64,000 bases of DNA from Bradyrhizobium sp. B097 (GTDB taxonomy: Bacteria; Pseudomonadota; Alphaproteobacteria; Rhizobiales; Xanthobacteraceae), in contig NZ_CP152412.1 in NCBI RefSeq assembly GCF_038957035.1, forward strand, positions 2,476,501-2,540,500, in the 5' to 3' direction. Positions 16,616-25,359 of this stretch are shown in pieces (within the stretch, counting starts at the first letter, position 1; every line of letters starts with the position of its first letter). Below the pieces are notes generated by a model. That model was not told the origin of the DNA. It worked only from the letters and a program-made list of their open reading frames with translations, and made no database searches. The translations under genes and the position numbers were made by a program.

Positions 16616-18883
16616 ATGACGGTTGAACTCAGTCTGACCCGCGACCCCGCCCATATCAGGCATGGCTCGAACATCGGCCAGCCGATGACCCGCACCGACG
16701 GCGTGCTGAAGGTCACCGGCAAGGCCCGCTACGCCGCGGACAATCATCCGCCCGGCATGGTCTATGCCGTGATTGCGACCAGCTGCATCGCGCGCGGCCG
16801 CGTCACCGCGCTCGATGTCGCCGCCGCCAGGCGCCATCCCGGCGTGATCGACGTGATGACGCTGGCGCACAAGCCTGAACTTGCCGAAGACCCCGACGCC
16901 AAGGGCAACCCGTTCGCCTTCCGCATGGAGCTGTTGCAGAGCGACGAGGTGCGCTACGCCAACCAGGCGATCGCGGTCGTGATCGCCGAGACGCTGGAAG
17001 CCGCGACCGAAGGCGCAGCGCTGCTGTCGCCGCGCTACCAGGTCGAGATCGCGCGTGTCGGCCTCGACGCCGGCGAGGCCTACGCGCCGCCCGTGGTCGG
17101 CATCGGCAATCCCGCCGAAGTCCGCCACGGCGACATCGACGCCGGCATGGCTGCGGCCGCGAAGCTGACAGACTCGACTTACGAGACGCCGGCGCAATAT
17201 CACAACGCGATGGAGCCGCATGCGATCGTCGCGGTATGGGACGGCGACCGCCTGTTCATCGACACGCCGAGCCAGGGCATGGGATTCGCCCAGATGCGCA
17301 TCGCCGGGCTGTTCGGGATTCCGCCGGCGAATATCCACATCAACAGTCCGTTCCTCGGCGGCGGCTTCGGCTCCAAGGGGCTGATCTCCGGGCCGCAGGT
17401 GCTCGGCATCATGGCCGCCAAGCTGATCGGCCGTCCGGTCAAGCTCGTGCTGCGCCGCAGCCAGATGTATGGCCCGGTCGGCCATCGTCCGCCGACCCGC
17501 CAGCGCATCCGGATCGGCACCGACGATGCCGGCGCGCTCACCGTGATCAATCATGAGGCGCGCGTCACGACGTCGAGCTTCGACGATTTCTACGAGCCCG
17601 CCGCCGACGCCTCGCACACCCTCTATGCCAGCCCTGCGATCCGCACCGCGCATGAGGCGGTGCGCGTCGACACCGGCACGCCGCTGTTCATGCGCGCGCC
17701 GGGCGAGGCCACCGGATCGATCGTGCTGGAAAGCGCGATCGACGAGGCGGCGTTCGCCTGCGGCATCGATCCGCTGGAATTTCGGCTGAAGAACTACGCC
17801 GAGGTCGAGCCGACCACCGGCAAGCCGTTCTCCTCCAAGGCGCTGCGCCAGTGCTACGCCAAGGCCGCCGAACGCTTCGGCTGGGCGGGCCGTCCGCTGC
17901 AGCCGAAGCAGATGCGGGACGAGAACGGCTTTCTGGTCGGCTGGGGCGTCGGCACCGCGACCTTCCCGGCCATCATGTTCCAGGGCAATGCGCGCGCGGT
18001 GATCCGCGCCGACGGCAAGGGCGTGATGGAGACCGGCGCGCACGACATGGGGCAGGGCGCCTGGACCGCGCTGGCGCAGATCTCGGCCGACTCGCTCGGT
18101 CTCGATTTCGATCAGCTGACGTTCCGGTCCGGCAGCTCCGATCTGCCCGATGCCGGCATCGCCGGCGGTTCGGGGCATACCGCAACCGTCGGCGCCGCGA
18201 TCCACAATGCCGGTGCGGCCGTGATCGCAAAGCTCGCCGAACTCGCGACCGCGGACCAGCGCTCGCCGCTGTTCGGCGCCGGCAATGCCGGCGTGGTGGC
18301 GCGGGCCGGGCGGCTGCATCGCCGCGACGACGATGCGCGCAGCGAAAGCTACGCCGACATCCTGGCGCGTGCCGGCCTCGCCGAGGTCGACGCCACCGGC
18401 AGCGGCGCGGCGGATGCGGCGGCGCAGTCGCAATATGCGATGCACGCGCATGGCGCTGTGTTTGCCGAGGTCAAGGTCGATCCGGAGCTCGGCCAGATCC
18501 GCGCCACGCGGCTGGTCGGCGCATTCGCTGCGGGGCGCATCGTCAATCCGTTGATGGTGCAGAGCCAGCTCTACGGCGGCATGATCTGGGGCCTGTCCTT
18601 CGCGCTGCACGAGGAGGCGGTGATTGACCATCGTTCGGGCCGCATCCTCAATGCGAACCTCGCCGAGTATCATGTGCCCGTGAATGCCGATGTGCCGCCG
18701 ATGGAGGTCATCACGGTCGACGAGCATGATCCGCATGTGAACCCGCTCGGCATCAAGGGCGTCGGCGAGATCGGCATCACCGGCAGCGCCGGCGCCGTCG
18801 CCAACGCCGTCTTCCACGCCACCGGCATCCGTGTGCGGAATTTCCCAATCAAGATCGAGGAGATTGTGATGGGGTTAAGTTGA
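16616..18883 (+). CDS. paoC: Aldehyde oxidoreductase molybdenum subunit (PaoC/YagR-like), 755 aa
   Basis: Catalytic subunit binding the molybdenum cofactor; the family oxidises aromatic and aliphatic aldehydes to acids. Seen: N-terminal substrate-entry domain (RTDGVLKVTGKARYAADNHPPGMVYA), Moco motif SPFLGGGFGSKG, RAPGEATG (Arg of the active-site region), HDMGQGAWTALAQ, and the catalytic glutamate in GIKGVGEIGITG near the end. Length matches PaoC (about 730-760). It is the last gene of the three-gene operon. No XdhC/PaoD maturation factor follows, so insertion of sulphurated cofactor must use a gene elsewhere. Confidence 0.9.
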   Translation: MTVELSLTRDPAHIRHGSNIGQPMTRTDGVLKVTGKARYAADNHPPGMVYAVIATSCIARGRVTALDVAAARRHPGVIDVMTLAHKPELAEDPDAKGNPFAFRMELLQSDEVRYANQAIAVVIAETLEAATEGAALLSPRYQVEIARVGLDAGEAYAPPVVGIGNPAEVRHGDIDAGMAAAAKLTDSTYETPAQYHNAMEPHAIVAVWDGDRLFIDTPSQGMGFAQMRIAGLFGIPPANIHINSPFLGGGFGSKGLISGPQVLGIMAAKLIGRPVKLVLRRSQMYGPVGHRPPTRQRIRIGTDDAGALTVINHEARVTTSSFDDFYEPAADASHTLYASPAIRTAHEAVRVDTGTPLFMRAPGEATGSIVLESAIDEAAFACGIDPLEFRLKNYAEVEPTTGKPFSSKALRQCYAKAAERFGWAGRPLQPKQMRDENGFLVGWGVGTATFPAIMFQGNARAVIRADGKGVMETGAHDMGQGAWTALAQISADSLGLDFDQLTFRSGSSDLPDAGIAGGSGHTATVGAAIHNAGAAVIAKLAELATADQRSPLFGAGNAGVVARAGRLHRRDDDARSESYADILARAGLAEVDATGSGAADAAAQSQYAMHAHGAVFAEVKVDPELGQIRATRLVGAFAAGRIVNPLMVQSQLYGGMIWGLSFALHEEAVIDHRSGRILNANLAEYHVPVNADVPPMEVITVDEHDPHVNPLGIKGVGEIGITGSAGAVANAVFHATGIRVRNFPIKIEEIVMGLS

Positions 18884-18916
18884 CGCGGTTTGATACGATC
18901 GCGGTGTAACCATCAT

Positions 18917-19040
18917 CGTCGTCCCGGCGAAAGCCGGGACCCATAACCACGAATGGGAGTTATTGCGCGACGCTGGGGCCGCAGCCTTCTTCAACAACAC
19001 AACCCTGTGGTTATGGGTCCCGGCTTTCGCCGGGACGACG
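18917..19040. repeat. Dispersed element with perfect 34-bp inverted ends, copy 1
   Basis: Arms at 18917-18950 and 19007-19040 are exact reverse complements of 34 bases, each containing CCCGGCGAAAGCCGGG (or its complement). The 56-base centre includes TTGCGCGACGCTGGGGC. A second copy with the same centre lies at 25211-25334. It lies between paoC and the cupin regulator, which are convergent, so as RNA it would form a very stable stem that may serve as a bidirectional terminator. There is no coding capacity. Confidence 0.85.
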
Positions 19041-19058
19041 AATGGAGAGAGCGGGGCC

Positions 19059-19724
19059 TCACCCCGCCGCTGTCACGCAATTCACCCACAGCACCACAGC
19101 ATTGGCATCGCCGGCCGGATTCGAGAACCGATGCGGGCGGCGGCTGGCGAAGCGGAAGCTGTCGCCCTGCTTCAGCGTCCAGGTCTCGGTATCCACCGTC
19201 AAAATCATCTCGCCTGACAGCACGAGGCCGGCCTCTTCGCCGTCATGGGTGTAGAACTCGTCGCCGGTGTTGCCGCCGGGCTCGAGATGCACCAGGAACA
19301 GATTGAGCCGGCTTTCGCTGCCGGCAGGGCTCAGCAGCTGCTTTGAAATTCCGGTGCGCCACAGCTTCAGCTCGGCGCGCTGCACCTCGCGGGTCACGAC
19401 GCCGCCGGCGCTGTCATCCCTGGGCGTCGCGCCGAACAGCGCGGCGATGCCGACGCCGAGCACGTCGGCCAGCGTCGCCAGCACGCGCAGCGAGGGCGAC
19501 GACAGGCCGCGCTCGATCTGGCTGATGAAGCCGATCGATAGGTCGGTACGCGCGGCGACCACCTCCAGCGACATCTGCTTGGTGCGGCGCAGGTCGCGGA
19601 TGCGGCGTCCGACCGCGAGATCCATCGCAGGCTCGGCCGGCTTCTTCACGGGCTTTTTGGCCGCGCGGCGTGGCGTCACGGGCTTTGCTGCCGCGCCTTT
19701 GCGCATTCTCTTGCCGCCGCTCAC
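19059..19724 (-). CDS. XRE-family regulator with C-terminal cupin, 221 aa
   Basis: Layout: a basic Lys/Ala/Pro-rich tail (residues 1-32), a Cro/C1 helix-turn-helix (residues 38-92, RIRDLRRTKQMSLEVVAARTDLSIGFISQIERGLSSPSL), and a cupin domain (residues 140-215, FYTHDGEEAGLVLSGEMILTVD...SRRPHRFSNP). It starts at GTG 19724 (or ATG 19706) and is divergent from the ABC transporter genes that begin at 19886, its likely targets. It is the second PuuR-like regulator in the window, consistent with amine/amino acid catabolic control. The ligand is unknown. Confidence 0.85.
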   Translation of the reverse strand: MSGGKRMRKGAAAKPVTPRRAAKKPVKKPAEPAMDLAVGRRIRDLRRTKQMSLEVVAARTDLSIGFISQIERGLSSPSLRVLATLADVLGVGIAALFGATPRDDSAGGVVTREVQRAELKLWRTGISKQLLSPAGSESRLNLFLVHLEPGGNTGDEFYTHDGEEAGLVLSGEMILTVDTETWTLKQGDSFRFASRRPHRFSNPAGDANAVVLWVNCVTAAG

Positions 19725-19885
19725 GTCAGTCCGCTTCCTTCATGTGCATGAAAACCGCTTGCATTGGTCGCGGTTTCGTGACCACAATTTCATATTGGTG
19801 AAAATAGGCCGGAACGGCGTCGCCCGCAACATCTAGCTCGAAAAGCAGGGCGATGCGGCGCCGAGGCCAGCTTCGGAGGTGTGCG

Positions 19886-20653
19886 ATGTCCTTTCAGCGT
19901 CTCGTCCATGCCGCGGTCGCGGCGCTTGCCCTCGCCTTGAGCGCGCCGTCAGGGGCGCAGCAGGTGCTCAAGGTCGGCTCGACGCCGACCGGCATCCCCT
20001 TCACCTTCCTCGACACCAAGACCAATTCGATCCAGGGCATCATGGTCGATCTCGCCACCGAGATCGGCAAGGACGCCGGTTTCTCGGTGCAGATCGAGCC
20101 GATGCAGTTCTCGGCGCTGATCCCCTCGCTGACCGCGAACAAGATCGACATCATTGCCGCCGCGATGTTCGCCACCGCCGCGCGCAAGGAGGTGATCGAC
20201 TTCTCCGAGCCGGTCTACACCTATGGCGAGGGCCTCGTGGTGCCGAAGTCCGACGCCAAGGCCTATGCCACGCAGGAGGATCTGAAGGGCACCGTGGTCG
20301 GCGCCCAGGTCGGCACCGCGTTCGTCGATGCGCTGAAGAAGACCGGGCTGTTCAGCGAGGTCAAGGTCTACGACACCATTCCCGACATCCTGCGCGACGT
20401 GAATGCCGGCCGCCTCAAGGCCGGCTTCGCCGACTATCCGATCCTCGCCTACAATCTGCAGCAGGGCAATTTCGCCGACGTCCGGCTGGTCGACGGCTAC
20501 AAGCCCGTCACCGTCGGCACGGTCGCGATCGGCATCCGCAAGAGCGACACCGAGCTCTTGGCCAAGATCAACGCCTCGCTGGCGAAGCTGAAGGCCAACG
20601 GCACGATCGCGAAGATCCTGGAGAAATGGGGCCAGAAGGCCAGCGCGTCGTGA
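19886..20653 (+). CDS. Polar amino acid ABC transporter, substrate-binding protein, 255 aa
   Basis: Periplasmic family 3 solute-binding protein. Start ATG 19886 has a GGAGGTG site, and residues 1-23 are a signal peptide (LVHAAVAALALALSAPSGAQ). The mature domain begins VLKVGSTPTGIPFTFLD and has the family motifs QGIMVDLATEIGKDAGF and IDFSEPVYTYGEGLVV. The C-terminal lobe (LKANGTIAKILEKWGQ) is typical. The ligand is probably a polar or basic amino acid or related amine. The permease and ATPase follow, with an inverted repeat inserted between this gene and the permease. Confidence 0.9.
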   Translation: MSFQRLVHAAVAALALALSAPSGAQQVLKVGSTPTGIPFTFLDTKTNSIQGIMVDLATEIGKDAGFSVQIEPMQFSALIPSLTANKIDIIAAAMFATAARKEVIDFSEPVYTYGEGLVVPKSDAKAYATQEDLKGTVVGAQVGTAFVDALKKTGLFSEVKVYDTIPDILRDVNAGRLKAGFADYPILAYNLQQGNFADVRLVDGYKPVTVGTVAIGIRKSDTELLAKINASLAKLKANGTIAKILEKWGQKASAS

Positions 20654-20703
20654 TGCGCGCATGTTGCTATTGGGCTTGGCGGGCCACTCGAGATCAGTGA
20701 TCC

Positions 20704-20805
20704 GTCACCCTGAGGAGCGCGTAGCGCGTCTCGAAGGGTCGACGGCCGCCAGCCGGGCCGATTCATCCTTCGAGACGCGGCGAAGGCGCCGCTCCTCAGG
20801 ATGAC
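20704..20805. repeat. Imperfect inverted repeat between ABC genes
   Basis: The left arm starts GTCACCCTGAGGAGCGCG and contains GTCTCGAAGG. The right arm contains CCTTCGAGACGC and ends CGCTCCTCAGGATGAC. The arms pair over about 35 bases with mismatches. This is a widespread alphaproteobacterial intergenic repeat type. It sits inside the ABC operon, where the stem could lower permease/ATPase expression relative to the binding protein, as REP elements do elsewhere. Confidence 0.75.
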
Positions 20806-20840
20806 GGGGACGTATTCGAGGGACTGGATACATTCTACCG

Positions 20841-21494
20841 ATGCAAAAATTCTTCCATGACGCCGTCGAGTTCGTGCCGATCCTGTTGCAGGGTGTCTGG
20901 CTGACCATCGTCGTCACCGTCGGCTCGCTGTTGCTGTCGACCGTGCTTGGGCTGGTCTGGGCGCTGATGCGGGTGTCCGGCATCGGCATTCTCGTCGGCC
21001 TCAGCGCGGCGCTGATCAATGTGATCCGCGGCATCCCGATCATCGTGCTGCTGTTCTACATCTATTTCGTGATGCCCGATTTCGGCATCGCGCTGTCGGC
21101 GCTGCAGGCCGCGATCATCGGGCTCGGCATCGCCTACTCGGCCTATCAGGCGGAGAATTTCCGCGCCGGCATCGAGGCGATCGACAAGGGGCAGATCGAG
21201 GCGGCGCAGACCATCGGGATGGGCTGGTGGCTCACCATGCGCCGCGTGGTGCTGCCGCAGGCGGTCAGGATCATCCTGCCGCCTTACGGCAACATCATGA
21301 TCATGATGCTGAAGGATTCCTCACAGGCCTCCACGATCACCGTCGCCGAGCTCGCGCTGCAGGGCAAGCTGATCGCCTCCTCGACCTTCAAGAACACCAG
21401 CGTGTTCACCCTGGTAGCGCTGATGTACCTCACCATGAGCATTCCGCTCATCCTGCTGGTTCGGCACTTCGAGAACAAGGCGAACCGCAAATGA
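20841..21494 (+). CDS. Amino acid ABC transporter permease, 217 aa
   Basis: Inner-membrane permease of the His/Glu/Gln/Arg/opine family. It has about five hydrophobic segments and the EAA loop that docks the ATPase ([29 protein letters not shown], around residues 115-145). The family marker [18 protein letters not shown] is present. It probably works as a homodimer, as no second permease gene follows. Its stop overlaps the ATPase start (ATGA). Confidence 0.9.
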   Translation: MQKFFHDAVEFVPILLQGVWLTIVVTVGSLLLSTVLGLVWALMRVSGIGILVGLSAALINVIRGIPIIVLLFYIYFVMPDFGIALSALQAAIIGLGIAYSAYQAENFRAGIEAIDKGQIEAAQTIGMGWWLTMRRVVLPQAVRIILPPYGNIMIMMLKDSSQASTITVAELALQGKLIASSTFKNTSVFTLVALMYLTMSIPLILLVRHFENKANRK

Positions 21495-22222
21495 TCGAGC
21501 TCAACGACGTCCACAAGAGCTTCGGCAAGGTCGAGGTGCTCAAGGGCATCACCGCCTCGGTCGCCAAGAGCGAGGTGGTCTGCATCATCGGCCCGTCGGG
21601 CTCCGGCAAGTCGACCATCCTGCGCTGCATCAACGGGCTCGAGAGCTACGATCGCGGCGAGATCAGCGTCGAAGGCGCGCGCGTCGATCAGGGCGACCGC
21701 TCGATCGTGGCGATCCGCACCCAGGTCTCGATGGTGTTCCAGCGCTTCAACCTGTTTCCGCATCGCACCGCGCTCGAGAACGTTATCGAGGGGCCGCTCT
21801 ACGTGAAGAAGGAGTCGCGCGAGCAGGCGCTCGCTCGCGGCCGCGCGTTGCTGGCGCAGGTCGGCCTCGCCGACAAGGCCGAAGTGCATCCGCCAAAGCT
21901 CTCCGGCGGCCAGCAGCAGCGCGTCGCGATCGCGCGGGCGCTGGCGATGCAGCCGAAAGCGATCCTGTTCGACGAGCCGACCTCGGCGCTCGATCCGGAA
22001 CTGGTCGGCGAAGTGCTCTCGGTGATGCGCAAGCTCGCCGACGACGGCATGACCATGGTCGTCGTCACCCATGAGATGGGCTTTGCCCGCGACGTCGCCG
22101 ACCGCGTGCTGTTCATCGATGGTGGCGTCATCGTCGAGCAGGGCGCCGCCAAATCCGTCCTCAACCAACCGCAGCACCCGCGCACCCAGGATTTCCTGCG
22201 CCGCGTGCTGCATCCGTTGTGA
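21491..22222 (+). CDS. Amino acid ABC transporter ATP-binding protein, 243 aa
   Basis: GlnQ/HisP-type ATPase. Walker [10 protein letters not shown] (residues 35-43), Q-loop [10 protein letters not shown], signature LSGGQQQR, Walker [12 protein letters not shown] and H-switch [10 protein letters not shown] are all intact. It starts inside the permease stop (ATGA) and completes the transporter with the binding protein at 19886. An inverted repeat follows, then the FAD oxidase gene. Confidence 0.93.
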   Translation: MIELNDVHKSFGKVEVLKGITASVAKSEVVCIIGPSGSGKSTILRCINGLESYDRGEISVEGARVDQGDRSIVAIRTQVSMVFQRFNLFPHRTALENVIEGPLYVKKESREQALARGRALLAQVGLADKAEVHPPKLSGGQQQRVAIARALAMQPKAILFDEPTSALDPELVGEVLSVMRKLADDGMTMVVVTHEMGFARDVADRVLFIDGGVIVEQGAAKSVLNQPQHPRTQDFLRRVLHPL

Positions 22223-22270
22223 TCGACAATGACGTTTGCTCTTACTGTCGCCTCATCGGAAGTGCGCTCC

Positions 22271-22392
22271 CTCTCCCGCTTGCGGGGGAGGGTTGGGGTG
22301 GGGGTCTCGCCACGAGTCAGAGCCTTCGGGGGGAGAGCCCCCACCCGGATTGCATCTCCGATGCAATCCGACCTCCCCCGCAAGCGGGAGAG
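22271..22392. repeat. Inverted repeat with perfect 21-bp arms
   Basis: Arms at 22271-22291 and 22372-22392 are exact reverse complements; each holds CTCCCGCTTGCGGGGGAG or its complement. The centre contains a second small dyad (TGCATCTCCGATGCA). The element fills most of the gap between the ABC ATPase and the FAD oxidase. This is a familiar rhizobial intergenic repeat type with no coding capacity. Confidence 0.8.
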
Positions 22393-22451
22393 GTGAGTGA
22401 GTCCGCGGACATGCCGTTCGGCACAACATCCATTCTAGTTCGGTATCCTAC

Positions 22452-23732
22452 ATGACCTCTTCGCTGCCACCGAGCCTCTACGCCGACACCGCGGTGGAAG
22501 CGACGCCGACGCCGCCGCTGACATCGGACAAGAGCGTGCCGGTCGCGATCATCGGCGGCGGGTTCACCGGCCTGTCGACCGCGCTGCACCTTGCCGAGCA
22601 GGGCGTGCTCGCGACCGTGCTGGAGGCACAGGAGCCGGGCTGGGGCGCCTCCGGCAACAATGGCGGCCAGACCAATCCCGGGCTGAAGCACGACCCGGAT
22701 CAGATCGAAGCGGATTTCGGCGCCGATCTCGGCCGCCGCATGATCGAGTTCTCCTACGGTACCACCAACTTCACGCACGACCTGATCCGTCGCTACCAGA
22801 TTCCCTGCGAGGCGCGGCAGAACGGCACGCTGCGCGCCGCCTACAATGAGGCCAGCGCCACCGCGATCGAGACCACGGCGAAGCAGTGCATCCGGCGCGG
22901 CATGCCGGTGAAACTGCTCAACGCCGCCGAGATGCACGAGATGACCGGCAGCGACCGTTACCTCTGCGCCGTGCTGGATGCGCGCGGCGGCGACCTGCAT
23001 CCGCTGAGCTACGCGCGCGGCCTGGCGCGTGCCGCGATCGGCGCAGGCGTCGCCGTCCATGGCGAGACGCCGGCGCTGTCGCTCCGCCGTGACGGCGGCC
23101 GCTGGCGGATCGAGACACCGCGCGCAGTCGTGCGTGCCGACAAGGTGCTGCTCGCGACCAATGGCTTTACCGATGATCTGTGGCCGGCGCTTCGCCGCAC
23201 CATCGTGCCGGTGTTCTCCTCGATCGCGGCGACCGCGCCGCTGTCCGACGAGGTCGCGCGCGCGATCATGCCGGGCCGTCCGGTGCTCTACGAGAGCGGC
23301 CATATCACGGTCTATTACCGCATCGACCAGCACAATCGGTTGCTGATGGGCGGCCGTGGCCCGATGCGCTGGATCAGCAAGCCGACCGACGTCGCCTATC
23401 TGATGCGCTACGCCGAGCGGCTGTGGCCGCAGCTCAAAGGCGTCAGCTGGACCCACGGCTGGAACAGCCGGCTCGCCATCACCGCCGATCACTATCCGCA
23501 TGTTCATGCGCCCGCGGAGAATTTGCTGATCTCGCTCGGCTGCAACGGCCGCGGCGTTGCGCTCTCGACCGCAATGGGCGCGCAGCTCGCCCGCCGCCTG
23601 ATCGGAGGTGCAAAGGCCGAGATCGACATGCCCGTGACCGGCATCAAGCCGATCCCGATGCACGCCTTCTGGCGCGTCGGCGTCACCACGGCGGTGCTGA
23701 CCGGGCGGGTGCGGGACAAGCTCGGGGTGTAG
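22452..23732 (+). CDS. FAD-dependent amine/amino acid oxidase (PuuB/DAO family), 426 aa
   Basis: DAO-family flavoprotein. The N-terminal Rossmann motif is VAIIGGGFTGLSTALHLAEQG, followed by the PuuB/OrdL-like segment GWGASGNNGGQTNPGLKHDP. The C-terminal FAD contact is LLISLGCNGRGVALSTAMGAQLARRLIGG. Gamma-glutamylputrescine oxidases and related enzymes share this form and oxidise N-gamma-glutamyl amines or N-methyl amino acids to aldehydes and hydrogen peroxide. Context with a PuuR-like regulator, an amino acid ABC transporter and a nearby gamma-glutamyltransferase supports an amine catabolic role. The exact substrate is unknown. Confidence 0.85.
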   Translation: MTSSLPPSLYADTAVEATPTPPLTSDKSVPVAIIGGGFTGLSTALHLAEQGVLATVLEAQEPGWGASGNNGGQTNPGLKHDPDQIEADFGADLGRRMIEFSYGTTNFTHDLIRRYQIPCEARQNGTLRAAYNEASATAIETTAKQCIRRGMPVKLLNAAEMHEMTGSDRYLCAVLDARGGDLHPLSYARGLARAAIGAGVAVHGETPALSLRRDGGRWRIETPRAVVRADKVLLATNGFTDDLWPALRRTIVPVFSSIAATAPLSDEVARAIMPGRPVLYESGHITVYYRIDQHNRLLMGGRGPMRWISKPTDVAYLMRYAERLWPQLKGVSWTHGWNSRLAITADHYPHVHAPAENLLISLGCNGRGVALSTAMGAQLARRLIGGAKAEIDMPVTGIKPIPMHAFWRVGVTTAVLTGRVRDKLGV

Positions 23733-23738
23733 CGGCCG

Positions 23739-24325
23739 CTATCGCGTTCCGGCTTCGCCAAGGTGTGTTCTGAAGAACGCGATGGCGGCCGTGTGGAAGC
23801 GCTGATGAAAGGCGACGCGATCGAAGCCCGGCGCATCGGTGCAGATGGCGACCATCTTCGCTGTCTCCTCCGGCGTGCAGGTCGCGAGGAAGGAGAAGTG
23901 CTTGGCATCCTTCACCAGGTGAAAGTCCGGTTTGGACGGAAGCCTCTCGTTGATCGCGGCGGCACAGCACCCGGAGAGACCGTCGCCATTCTGCGCGGGG
24001 TCCGAGCTCCACAATTGAATCGGGATCGTCACAGCTTTCAAATTCTCGGCCGCAAAGAACAGCACAGGAAAGGGATCGACGATGATCGCGGCCTTGATCC
24101 GCGGATCGTGGACGGCCCGCCCGCTCGGCTTTTCTCCGCCTTCGAGCTCCTTGCAGGCCCGCAAGCTCGACGTCTGGCAGTTCGGCAAGCCCTTGCGGAG
24201 ATCGGGTTCACCGCCAATCGCCGCGAGGCGCCCGCGGGAACGTCGAAGCGCCGGAGTCCAGCCGCCTGCGCCGCAGGGACCGCAAGCAGCAACAGCGCTG
24301 ACAGCACGAAGGGAGCGCGACGCAT
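23739..24325 (-). pseudogene. Decayed alpha/beta hydrolase (dienelactone-hydrolase-like), core deleted
   Basis: Two frames together carry the ends of one protein. From ATG 24325 one frame reads a signal peptide (MRRAPFVLSALLLLAVPAAQ) and FDVPAGA. After about 24240 the homology moves to another frame reading GGEPDLRKGLPNC...DPRIKAAIIVDPFPVLFF...KDAKHFSFLATCTPEE, which runs to 23739. The ends match exported dienelactone/PAF-acetylhydrolase-like proteins. About 140 residues that should lie between, including the nucleophile Gly-x-Ser-x-Gly, are missing, and the frame shifts at the joint. The gene is therefore a deletion pseudogene; size and family are from memory of the fold. Confidence 0.65.
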
Positions 24326-24327
24326 GG

Positions 24328-24732
24328 CTATCGCTTGTCCAGAATCCGCAACTCGGCCGTGGCGCTGGCAACCGTCAAATTGTCAGCGTCGATCAGATCG
24401 GCCTCGACGATCATGTCGCGGTCGGTCTGCGAGACGACCTTGGCCTTGGCCGTGATCGGACCGACGCGCGCCGGCTTGAGAAACCGCGTGGTGAGAGTTC
24501 TGGTCACGACGGTCTTGCTTGACGGAAGTACAGCGAGGGCGCCGAGGCCCGTCGCCGAATCCAGCATCGCCGCAAGGAAGCCGCCCTGGATCGTTCCGTG
24601 CCGGTTGGTGAACAGCGCCTGCGCCACGAAGCGGATCGAGGCGACTTCGCCGTCGAAGCCCAGCCACTCGCGTCCGAGGAGCTGAGCGCCGGGCGGCACG
24701 TCTGCGCTTGCATCGCTCAAGCCGGTCACCAT
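24328..24732 (-). CDS. PaaI-family hotdog thioesterase, 134 aa
   Basis: Acyl-CoA thioesterase of the PaaI/YdiI group. The hotdog helix motif is intact as NRHGTIQGGFLAAMLDSATGLGALAV (residues 43-68), with the catalytic Asp in MLDSATG, followed by the beta-sheet TRFLKPARVGPITAKAKVV. Length is normal. It likely hydrolyses an aromatic or medium-chain acyl-CoA. It begins at ATG 24732 and lies just upstream, on the same strand, of the hydrolase pseudogene. Confidence 0.85.
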   Translation of the reverse strand: MVTGLSDASADVPPGAQLLGREWLGFDGEVASIRFVAQALFTNRHGTIQGGFLAAMLDSATGLGALAVLPSSKTVVTRTLTTRFLKPARVGPITAKAKVVSQTDRDMIVEADLIDADNLTVASATAELRILDKR

Positions 24733-25034
24733 TGTTCGTTGTCGGGCCGAAATGTATCAGCCCATTTGCGTCCTGCAATGTCCGCGGGCGTGCCATCGTC
24801 CTCTGCTGCCGAAACACGGTTCACGTTCCGGATACCGCGCTGCTGATCGAAAGCCGGATTGCTCCGGTTACATCTTGGTCCTACCCCCGGAGCTTATCTC
24901 TTTTGCTCGGGGCCCATGGGTGCAATCGGCACCCGGCTTTCCCTGCGCCCTCTGCGAGAGAGACGGCGGAACGAAGAACAAGGCTCGGGCAAATGATGTC
25001 GCGAGAGTGCGAAGCTGCGTCCTCACTACAACTG

Positions 25035-25136
25035 TCATCGCCCGGCTTGACCGGGCGATCCAGTACGCCGCGGCCTCTCGGCTCACGCACCGGCGTCTCT
25101 GGAATACTGGATCGCCCGGTCAAGCCGGGCGATGAC
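25035..25136. repeat. Inverted repeat with near-perfect 32-bp arms
   Basis: Arms at 25035-25066 (starting GTCATCGCCCGGCTTGACC) and 25105-25136 are reverse complements over 32 bases. The centre is CGCCGCGGCC-rich. It lies in the 627-base gap 24733-25359, which holds no gene I can support. It belongs to a different family from the 34-bp repeat 75 bases downstream. The resulting stem would be very stable in RNA. Confidence 0.82.
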
Positions 25137-25210
25137 ACCGAGATGAAGTACGCAATGGCGGTGCATCAAGTACGCAATGACGGTGCGTCGTACCGCACGA
25201 GAACCATCCT

Positions 25211-25334
25211 CGTCGTCCTGGCGAAAGCCAGGACCCATTACCCCGAATCGCAATCGTTGCGCGACGCTGGGGCCACAGCCCTCTTCAACAACATGACCTT
25301 GTGGTTATGGGTCCCTGCTTTCGCAGGGACGACG
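25211..25334. repeat. Dispersed element with 34-bp-type inverted ends, copy 2
   Basis: Same element as at 18917-19040. The left arm, at about 25211-25243, begins CGTCGTCCTGGCGAAAGCCA; the right arm, 25301-25334, ends CTTTCGCAGGGACGACG. The arms have drifted from each other, whereas the copy at 18917 has exact arms. The centre TTGCGCGACGCTGGGGCC is shared with copy 1. It lies just downstream of the gamma-glutamyltransferase stop and could act as a terminator. Confidence 0.82.
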
Positions 25335-25359
25335 GCGGGTAGAGAGCTGTGCGCACGAC

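Noticed and set aside
18917..19040. Perfect 34-bp inverted ends suggested an insertion sequence
   Set aside because: The interior is only 56 bases, with no open frame or visible target duplication; it is a short repeat element, not an IS.
22271..25334. CRISPR array, suggested by several repeats close together
   Set aside because: The repeats are inverted, of different families and irregularly spaced; there are no direct repeats with spacers.
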